DNA from: JAPLKB01 sp964429485
GTDB taxonomy: Bacteria > Desulfobacterota > Syntrophorhabdia > Syntrophorhabdales > Syntrophorhabdaceae
Reading direction: 5' to 3'
Assembly: GCA_964429485.1 (NCBI GenBank)
Contig: CAYSBW010000095.1
Coordinates: 1 to 5,817, forward strand
Length of the DNA: 5,817 bases
Shown: positions 1 to 4,846 of the stretch, piece by piece
Numbering within the stretch: position 1 is the stretch's first letter
How the letters are laid out: each line of letters starts with the position of its first letter
Notes under the pieces: model-generated
What the model saw: only the letters and a program-made list of their open reading frames with translations
Database searches by the model: none
What the model was told of the DNA's origin: nothing
Program-made: the position numbers and the translations under genes

Positions 1-74
1 TTATGAATATTATCTCTATTTTGCATTTTCGTAATACAGGCCAAGCAGCGAATGGTAAAGTACTTCAAGTGTAA
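1..74 (+). CDS. Possible 3' end of an upstream gene (partial)
   Basis: One plus-strand frame is open from the left edge to a TAA at 72-74 and would give a C-terminus ending in NTGQAANGKVLQV. The case rests on composition: bases 21-80 have about 40% G+C by count, while 81-260 have about 15%, so coding-like DNA seems to stop near here. I do not recognise the peptide. The piece is too short for a family call, and its ATG at 3-5 need not be a start. A minus-strand frame across the same DNA (about 117 to 14) is also open but is closed by a stop at both ends and reaches into the very AT-rich part, so it is less likely. Confidence is low. Confidence 0.25.
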   Translation, partial: MNIISILHFRNTGQAANGKVLQV

Positions 75-96
75 CGGTTTGATTATTCAAGTACTT
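58..96. repeat. Inverted repeat around the 8-bp palindrome AAGTACTT
   Basis: The palindrome AAGTACTT occurs at 58-65 and again at 89-96. The longer arms AAGTACTTCAA (58-68) and TTCAAGTACTT (86-96) are inverted repeats matching at 10 of 11 positions with a 17-base spacer. The copies are 31 bp apart, close to three helical turns. There is no T-run after the right arm, so a classical intrinsic terminator is unlikely. A two-site operator for a dimeric regulator is possible. The possible upstream reading frame ends inside the spacer. Confidence 0.4.
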
Positions 97-140
97 ATAA
101 AAATCTATTGATATATATTACTTGTATAATAACTAATATT

Positions 141-155
141 TACTAATCATTAATT
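141..155. promoter_or_regulatory. Candidate Fur-like site (distal)
   Basis: TACTAATCATTAATT matches the 7-1-7 Fur consensus TGATAATnATTATCA at 9 of 14 defined positions and has the perfect core TAAT-C-ATTA. Iron control is expected for a siderophore-type receptor, but DNA this AT-rich makes chance matches easy, so this is a candidate only. Confidence 0.25.
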
Positions 156-212
156 ATAATATCCTATATTAACTAAAACGTAATTAATATCTTGTTTTAA
201 GTAATTAAATTA

Positions 213-227
213 TGATAAATACTAATA
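213..227. promoter_or_regulatory. Candidate Fur-like site (proximal)
   Basis: TGATAAATACTAATA matches the 7-1-7 Fur consensus at 10 of 14 positions, with the left half TGATAAA at 6 of 7. It overlaps the -10-like TATGAT at 211-216, which would suit repression of a promoter there, but no matching -35 is visible. The same AT-richness caution applies. Confidence 0.28.
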
Positions 228-274
228 TATACTAAATTTGTATTTATTAAAAAGCAGGTAAATTTTATATAGCT

Positions 275-382
275 ATGAATCCGCTTAATCTGTTTAAACA
301 AAATTCATTTAATATCAAAGCACAAAAAAACAATCTTCATTTAGGAAGACTTTATTTTTATATAAGGAGAAAGCAAGTATGA
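275..382 (+). CDS. Possible 35-residue leader ORF overlapping the receptor start
   Basis: An ATG at 275 opens a 35-codon frame beginning MNPLNLFKQN and ending IRRKQV, closed by a TGA at 380-382 that overlaps the receptor ATG at 379-381 in an ATGA arrangement. Such overlaps are typical of translational coupling. The peptide is basic and Asn-rich, with no membrane segment or known family. Against it, the nearest purine-rich stretch upstream (AGGT, 256-259) is 15 bases from the ATG, too far for a good ribosome site, and the receptor has its own strong AAGGAG. It may be a regulatory leader peptide or a chance ORF. Confidence 0.25.
   Translation: MNPLNLFKQNSFNIKAQKNNLHLGRLYFYIRRKQV
291..300. promoter_or_regulatory. 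Perfect 10-bp palindrome TGTTTAAACA
   Basis: TGTTTAAACA is perfectly self-complementary and sits 78 bases before the receptor ATG, inside the possible leader ORF. It is the right size for a dimeric regulator half-site pair. No regulator can be named, and one 10-bp palindrome in AT-rich DNA is weak evidence. Confidence 0.2.
325..359 (+). terminator. Weak hairpin with T-rich tail before the receptor (possible attenuator)
   Basis: TCTTC at 334-338 pairs with GAAGA at 345-349 around a 6-base loop and is followed by CTTTATTTTT. An A-run at 324-330 faces the T-run, so the stem can extend with a bulge and a small internal loop. The layout resembles an intrinsic terminator placed just ahead of the receptor ribosome site and within the possible leader ORF, so attenuation or translational control is conceivable. 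The core stem is only 5 bp with two G-C pairs, so it would be weak. Confidence 0.25.
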
Positions 383-2643
383 GAACCAGGACAGGATATT
401 TATTGGTTTCAGCGTTTTTTATCTTCATTGTAAATTCTGTAGGAATGGGTACATCTTTGGCAAATGAAAAAGTTTCTGGAACACCAGGATCAGAACAGTA
501 TACGCAGACTTTTCAGGTTAAGAAAAATATAATCTCGCAACAACAAACTGCATCAGAAACTTCTAATACTGAAATAAACAATAAAGCCACAGAAAAATTT
601 ACCTTGGACGTAGTGGAAATTAAAGCCTTTAAAAAAGGCACTACCGAAGATGGATATCGTGTTGACTCCGTTTCTGTAGGACCGATGGGTGATAAAAACC
701 CGATGGACATTCCCTATTCAATAAACGCAGTATCAGAAGAAATGATGGAAAATCAGCAAATTACAACTTTAAAAGAAGTTTCTAAATACCTGCCGTCTAT
801 GCAAATTGAGGAAAGAGGGGGACCGGATGTAGGCCGTCCGCAAACCCGTGGATTTCAAGGGACCGTTTCAGAAAACAATCGGATGGATGGAATGAATATC
901 GCTGTGACAACCTCTTATCCTATGGAACAGTTTGAACGTATTGAAGTCCTTAATGGTCTGGCCGGTTCTTTTTATGGCCCAGCCAACCCTTCAGGAACAT
1001 TTAACTTTGTTCTCAAACGTCCCACTGATAAACCTTTTTTTAAAATAGCTGGTGATTATTCTACCCATAGTAAAAGTAATGTTCATGCAGACGCCGGTGG
1101 TCCCATAGGAAAAAAATTCGGTTATCGTCTTAACTTGCTTTATAATGACGGAGAAGGATACGTAAACAGAAGCAACCTAAGGCGCAAACTGGCAAGTTTA
1201 TCATTAGACTGGAAGGTAACCAACAATACTACTGCAGAGTTTAATTTCAGCAGTTATGATTTTAATCTAAAAGGTTATCCAGGCGGTTTTGGTTATGCGG
1301 CTAATATAAAATTACCGGATGCACTCGATCCAACACGAATTGGCTATGGACAATCATGGGCTGGACATGAACTCAATACACAGACTGCGAGTATGCGTAT
1401 TAAACATAATTTCAATGAAAACTGGCACATTATTGCTGGTTTTCTGGATCAGGTTGCCAACAGAGACATGATTACTGTCAGTAATACACTTACCGATAAT
1501 AAAGGAAATTACCGTACTACGTTCAGACCGTCATCCAGCGCATGGGAAGTAGACAGTGGTATTATGTATCTTAATGGTCGGATTAATACGGGCAGTCTTG
1601 CACATGACGTTTCGATCGGAATCAACGGACATGAACGTCGTATGATGTCAGCAGATACAAGTATGCCTCAAATAACACTTGGTGTTGCCAATATTGAAAA
1701 CCCTATGAGTTATAATGAACCCTTCTGGTGGGTTGACTCTCACAGATATAAAGCAAGTGTAATGGATAATTATGCTTTCATCCTGGGAGATACTATTACT
1801 TTTAACAAGTCATGGTCTGTAATGCTCTCTGCGAGTTACAGCTGGTTAAGCGCCAGAAATTACAATGTCAATGGCGTGAGCACTGGCAGGTACAACGACA
1901 GTGGAATCAGTCCCGCAGGCAGTCTGATATACAAGCCACGTGAAAATATTACTGCTTATATTACTTACGCCGATAGTCTTCAACAAGGAGCCACTGCACC
2001 GGCAACTGCTGCAAATCCAAACGAAACTCTGGCACCATACCGTAGCGAACAGTGGGAAACAGGCCTGAAGGTGGCATTAGGTAAAATAAACCTGTCAGGT
2101 GCATTGTTCCGGATTGAGCGCCCCTTCCCCTATACAGATACTGATAATGTTTTCAGAGTGCAGGGCAACCAAGTTAACTATGGTTTGGAGCTGATGGCTA
2201 TTGGCAAGGTCATCGATAGTGTAACAATTTATGCAGGTGTTACACTGTTGGATCCAAAACTGAACCGAACAGGTAATTCGACTACCAGCGACAAACAGGT
2301 GGTTGGAGTTCCCGAAGGTCAGGCAAATCTTCTTGTCGAATACCAAACCCCATTTATTAAAGGTCTGACGCCTTATTTGAATCTGCACTATACCGGTAAA
2401 CGTCCAGCAAATGATGCAAATACATCCTGGGCAAGCGCATATTCAACAATCGACATTGGCACACGCTATACAACAAAAATCAAAAACGTGGAAACCACCT
2501 GGATGCTTTCAGTAAAAAATCTGACCGACGAAAGATATTGGGCATCAGTTATGCCTGGTAGCACTGACGGAACAGGAGCAGCTTGCAGCGCTTTTCCCGG
2601 GACACCCAGAGAAATTATGGGATCAATGCAAGTTAAATTCTAA
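379..2643 (+). CDS. TonB-dependent outer-membrane receptor, siderophore-receptor type
   Basis: This 754-residue protein should bind a metal chelate at the cell surface and pass it to the periplasm using TonB-ExbBD energy. A signal peptide (about 1-28) has a hydrophobic core and likely cleavage after SLA. A Ser/Thr/Gln/Asn-rich linker (29-73) leads to a probable TonB box, TLDVVEI (75-81). The plug (about 105-216) shows family landmarks: RPQTRGF (153-159), DGM (170-172), FERIEVL (185-191) and YGPANPSG leading to KRPT (199-216). The rest is beta-barrel, with a VKNLTDERYW segment near the end and a terminal Phe typical of Bam-recognised barrels. Length is normal. The linker is too short for a FecA-type signalling domain, so sigma/anti-sigma control through it is unlikely. 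The only cysteine is C736. The start is supported by AAGGAG nine bases upstream and by the signal peptide. First structural gene of the operon; the substrate is not readable. Confidence 0.95.
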   Translation: MRTRTGYLLVSAFFIFIVNSVGMGTSLANEKVSGTPGSEQYTQTFQVKKNIISQQQTASETSNTEINNKATEKFTLDVVEIKAFKKGTTEDGYRVDSVSVGPMGDKNPMDIPYSINAVSEEMMENQQITTLKEVSKYLPSMQIEERGGPDVGRPQTRGFQGTVSENNRMDGMNIAVTTSYPMEQFERIEVLNGLAGSFYGPANPSGTFNFVLKRPTDKPFFKIAGDYSTHSKSNVHADAGGPIGKKFGYRLNLLYNDGEGYVNRSNLRRKLASLSLDWKVTNNTTAEFNFSSYDFNLKGYPGGFGYAANIKLPDALDPTRIGYGQSWAGHELNTQTASMRIKHNFNENWHIIAGFLDQVANRDMITVSNTLTDNKGNYRTTFRPSSSAWEVDSGIMYLNGRINTGSLAHDVSIGINGHERRMMSADTSMPQITLGVANIENPMSYNEPFWWVDSHRYKASVMDNYAFILGDTITFNKSWSVMLSASYSWLSARNYNVNGVSTGRYNDSGISPAGSLIYKPRENITAYITYADSLQQGATAPATAANPNETLAPYRSEQWETGLKVALGKINLSGALFRIERPFPYTDTDNVFRVQGNQVNYGLELMAIGKVIDSVTIYAGVTLLDPKLNRTGNSTTSDKQVVGVPEGQANLLVEYQTPFIKGLTPYLNLHYTGKRPANDANTSWASAYSTIDIGTRYTTKIKNVETTWMLSVKNLTDERYWASVMPGSTDGTGAACSAFPGTPREIMGSMQVKF

Positions 2644-2723
2644 TACTAACAAAATTAATTAAAACAGAAAGGTCTACCTATAGATGTTTAAGTTAAAAAT
2701 AATAATTTGAAGAGGTTTTATTA

Positions 2724-3809
2724 ATGATTAATGTTTGTCATCACTTGTACTATTCTATTTTTATTTTAATAGTGTTCATCACATTTTGTCCTGCTGCAAG
2801 TCTTTCGAAGGAGGAACAGGACATGCCTGAAGTTGCTTCTTCGGTAAAAGGACAATTCAGAACCATAACATATTATAGAAATAAAAAAATAACTGTTCCT
2901 TTTAAAATCAACAGGATTGCCTGCGGCTGGAATGCACAGAACTCTATTATTGCTATGCTTGGTTATGGAGACAAAATTGTTGCAACCACGCACATGATAA
3001 AAGCAAGCCCAATATTTGGCAAATTTGTACCTAATATTAAAAATGCCGTGGCATGTTTTCTTTCTTCTGGAGAACTCAATATTGAAGGCTTGCTGACCAC
3101 AAGACCGGATGTTGCTTTTATGACAAGCAGTTATGGAGGGCAACAATTATATGAAATGGGCATACCCGTGGCACTCCTTAAAGCAAATTCCATGAAAAAT
3201 ATAGTTGATCGCGCTGTGATTACCGGTCGTATTCTCGGTGACGATGCATATGAACAAGCCATGCATTATGTAGATTATTTCAATAACAATGTGAAAAGAG
3301 TTAAAGAGCGTATTTCGAAAATTCCTCATGCAAAAAGATTGAAAGTTTATCATAGTATGGGTAATCCTCTGACTACCTGCGGCTCGCCAAGCCTTGTTCA
3401 GGACTGGATGGATATGGCAGGAGCAATCAACATTGCCGAGAGCTGGAACATAGCCAGTCTCAAGTCTTCAGGTCAAAGCAATACCAATCTCGAACAGATC
3501 ATAGCTGCAAACCCTGATGTAATTATCTCCATGGATGCTGCAGATGCGAAAGTCATAAAAACAGATCCGGCCTGGAGAGTTATTAGTGCGGTAAAAAACA
3601 ATAGGGTGTATGTCAATCCAAAAGGTATGTTCCTTTGGTGCCGCGAGACGACCGAAGAAGCACTGCAATTTCTTTGGGTAGCCAAAACACTTTATCCGGA
3701 TTATTTCAAGGATGTGGATATGGTTAAGGAAACAAGGCATTTCTATAAGAAATTTTATAATATTAATTTAACCAATGAAGATGTTGAGATGTTTTTGTAT
3801 CCGAAATAG
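2724..3809 (+). CDS. Periplasmic metal-chelate binding protein (FecB/BtuF-type, class III)
   Basis: This 361-residue protein should capture the ligand delivered by the receptor and hand it to the FecCD-type permease. A signal sequence (about 1-25, core SIFILIVFITF) ends near CPAAS. C22 lacks a proper lipobox because Phe precedes it, so a soluble periplasmic protein is more likely than a lipoprotein. The N-lobe starts at RIACGWNAQNSIIAMLGYGD (64-83) and runs to RPDVAFM (127-133). A helical linker (about 160-200) joins the C-lobe, which has CGSPSLVQDW (219-228), a NLEQIIAANPDVII segment (255-268) and NPKGMFLW (298-305). The tail with FYKKFY (340-345) resembles binding proteins of the HemV-2-like group, from memory of that family. 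Mature cysteines C67, C111, C219 and C306 are notable. The ATG follows GAAGAGG by eight bases, 80 bases after the receptor, with no strong terminator between. Confidence 0.9.
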   Translation: MINVCHHLYYSIFILIVFITFCPAASLSKEEQDMPEVASSVKGQFRTITYYRNKKITVPFKINRIACGWNAQNSIIAMLGYGDKIVATTHMIKASPIFGKFVPNIKNAVACFLSSGELNIEGLLTTRPDVAFMTSSYGGQQLYEMGIPVALLKANSMKNIVDRAVITGRILGDDAYEQAMHYVDYFNNNVKRVKERISKIPHAKRLKVYHSMGNPLTTCGSPSLVQDWMDMAGAINIAESWNIASLKSSGQSNTNLEQIIAANPDVIISMDAADAKVIKTDPAWRVISAVKNNRVYVNPKGMFLWCRETTEEALQFLWVAKTLYPDYFKDVDMVKETRHFYKKFYNINLTNEDVEMFLYPK

Positions 3810-3837
3810 AAACGATTAATAGGCAAGAACGAAAATA

Positions 3838-3927
3838 ATGACAAACCAAAACAATTATATTGCTGGTTATCTTAAAGCTGCATCCGTCTTTGACGGACAA
3901 ATAAATTATATGAAACAAGGAGAATAA
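3838..3927 (+). CDS. Possible 29-residue small protein in the operon gap
   Basis: An ATG at 3838 opens 29 codons starting MTNQNNYIAGYLKAASVF and ending in a TAA at 3925-3927, four bases before the methyltransferase ATG. I recognise no family. The peptide is mildly polar, with no membrane span and no cysteine. The tight spacing to the next gene, whose GGAG lies inside this ORF (3919-3922), would suit translational coupling. Against it, no clear Shine-Dalgarno precedes the ATG, and a perfect hairpin at 3883-3897 could mean that the stretch works as RNA. It could also be the remnant of a longer gene. Confidence 0.3.
   Translation: MTNQNNYIAGYLKAASVFDGQINYMKQGE
3883..3897 (+). other. Perfect 6-bp hairpin in the gap before the methyltransferase
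   Basis: TCCGTC (3883-3888) and GACGGA (3892-3897) form a perfect stem with four G-C pairs and a TTT loop, standing out in an AT-rich gap. No T-run follows on either strand, so it is not a clear terminator. It may be a processing or stability element between the transport and methyltransferase cistrons, or simply coding sequence of the small ORF. Confidence 0.4.
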
Positions 3928-3931
3928 TTTA

Positions 3932-4783
3932 ATGAAACCATTGATTAACTGGGAAGAAATTCAAAAGATCACAAGTCCTGCAATGAGACATATGTCCAAA
4001 AAAGATAATGCCTTTGAAAAGAACTTCGCATCCTTTTACAATAAGATGGCCTCGATGGAAAAACTACATACACTTAATCAGGTAAATGCTCTCCCCTTAC
4101 AGTCAGATGATACCTTACTGGATATGGGTTGCGGCCCGGGAAGATTGTCAATTCCACTTGCTCAACGCGTCAAAAGCGTTACAGCCCTTGATATCTCAGA
4201 GGAAGTATTAAAATATTGTAAAATAAATGCCGATGAGGCAGGATTAACTAACCTTGCCACAAAAAAGTTAGATTTCAAGGATGCAGTTGCAGGCTCGGAT
4301 ATCGAAGAGCATGATGTAGTTGTTTGTTCGCGTTCTGTAGGTTTGTGGAATCTAAAAAAACTTTCAACTTTTGCAAAAAGACTGACGGCAATAATCACAT
4401 TTGCTAATGCACCCACTATACCTCAGTTACTGTCAAACATATTTAAAGATACAGTTCCTGTAAAGGGAGAAAGACCTCCATTCACAGGATACGGCAAAGA
4501 TAGAAGGACAAATTACAATGTGCTGTTCAACATTGCCTATGATTTAGGTTATGAACCCAATATCAATATAGTCAAAGACGGTTTTACCAAAGATTATATC
4601 TCCAGAAAAGAAGCATATGAAGACATTATTACACTTGGAAAAGTTGATGAAAACAAAATGGATGTCTACAAGAAGAATCTGGACAAATATTTGATAATAA
4701 ATTCTGATGGCAGCGTTACATTCTTCATAGAAACCAGAACGTGTGTAATGTGGTGGGAGAAACAATCAAGAAAATTTTTTTAA
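3932..4783 (+). CDS. Class I SAM-dependent methyltransferase
   Basis: This 283-residue cytoplasmic protein should transfer a methyl group from S-adenosylmethionine to an unknown acceptor. The glycine-rich SAM motif is LLDMGCGPGRLSIPLA (62-77), and the acidic residue expected to hold the ribose is D87 in VTALDIS (83-89). LDF (113-115) and VVVCSRSVG (129-137) occupy the places of later core motifs. The N-terminal 60 residues (helical, Met/Lys-rich) and the C-terminal 130 are probably acceptor-facing and match nothing I can name. There is no signal peptide or membrane span. The start is set by AAGGAG at 3917-3922, nine bases before the ATG. It sits between binding protein and permease, which suggests that it acts on the imported chelate, the chelator, or a downstream product. 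Small-molecule methylation is favoured over RNA or protein by context only. Enzyme class is secure; substrate is not. Confidence 0.88.
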   Translation: MKPLINWEEIQKITSPAMRHMSKKDNAFEKNFASFYNKMASMEKLHTLNQVNALPLQSDDTLLDMGCGPGRLSIPLAQRVKSVTALDISEEVLKYCKINADEAGLTNLATKKLDFKDAVAGSDIEEHDVVVCSRSVGLWNLKKLSTFAKRLTAIITFANAPTIPQLLSNIFKDTVPVKGERPPFTGYGKDRRTNYNVLFNIAYDLGYEPNINIVKDGFTKDYISRKEAYEDIITLGKVDENKMDVYKKNLDKYLIINSDGSVTFFIETRTCVMWWEKQSRKFF

Positions 4784-4832
4784 TAAGAAAGTTCTAATCT
4801 TAACAATCGTGATTTTTAATAATTTCTAAAAT

Positions 4833-4846
4833 GGAGACTTTAATTG
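4833..4846 (+). promoter_or_regulatory. Shine-Dalgarno and TTG start of the permease
   Basis: GGAG at 4833-4836 lies seven bases before a TTG at 4844-4846. An in-frame TAA directly precedes the TTG (4841-4843), so the protein cannot start earlier, and the first in-frame ATG comes about 80 codons later, inside the conserved core. These facts fix TTG as the start. AGACT (4835-4839) can pair with AGTCT (4848-4852), extended by two G-T pairs, placing the start codon in and beside the loop and part of the Shine-Dalgarno in the stem. Confidence 0.8.

Larger units (their letters stand above)
131..235 (+). repeat. Five WACTAA direct repeats, near helical phasing
   Basis: AACTAA occurs at 131-136 and 171-176, and TACTAA at 141-146, 220-225 and 230-235, all on the plus strand. 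Start-to-start distances are 10, 30, 49 and 10 bases, close to whole turns of B-DNA. Cytosine is scarce here: I count 11 C's in 115-240 and five of them lie in this motif. That argues against simple AT-rich background, although composition could still produce part of it. A regulator-binding array or a phased bent segment would both fit. Confidence 0.35.
75..378 (+). promoter_or_regulatory. AT-rich control region upstream of the receptor operon
   Basis: About 300 bases without a long gene, extremely AT-rich, especially at 81-260. Perfect TATAAT hexamers lie at 125-130 and 155-160, and a near match TATGAT at 211-216, but none has a good -35 hexamer at 16-18 bp, so I do not place a transcription start. 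The region carries repeated WACTAA motifs, two Fur-like sites, a 10-bp palindrome and a hairpin, each listed separately where supported. The receptor Shine-Dalgarno AAGGAG is at 364-369, nine bases before the ATG. No known riboswitch core, such as a cobalamin riboswitch, was recognised. Confidence 0.6.

Noticed and set aside
14..117. Minus-strand open frame with a protein-like C-terminus (LYHSLLGLYYENAK)
   Set aside because: It is closed by stops at both ends within 35 codons, has no ATG, and its upstream half lies in 15% G+C DNA with no ribosome site.
75..378. Cobalamin or other known riboswitch ahead of the receptor
   Set aside because: The region is very AT-rich with no conserved riboswitch core that I could recognise, and only one weak hairpin.
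2095..2388. 97-codon minus-strand frame inside the receptor gene
   Set aside because: It lies wholly opposite a conserved beta-barrel coding region and its product resembles no protein. The other long minus-strand frames within 2766-3740 and 4162-4765 were dismissed for the same reason.
2662..2689. Interrupted hairpin (AAACA/TGTTT outside TCTA/TAGA) between receptor and binding protein
   Set aside because: Only nine A/T-dominated pairs with a 6-base one-sided bulge and no T-run; too weak to call a terminator or attenuator.
2775..2798. C22 of the binding protein as a lipoprotein cysteine
   Set aside because: The preceding residues are Ile-Thr-Phe. Phe at -1 does not fit a lipobox, which needs a small residue there.
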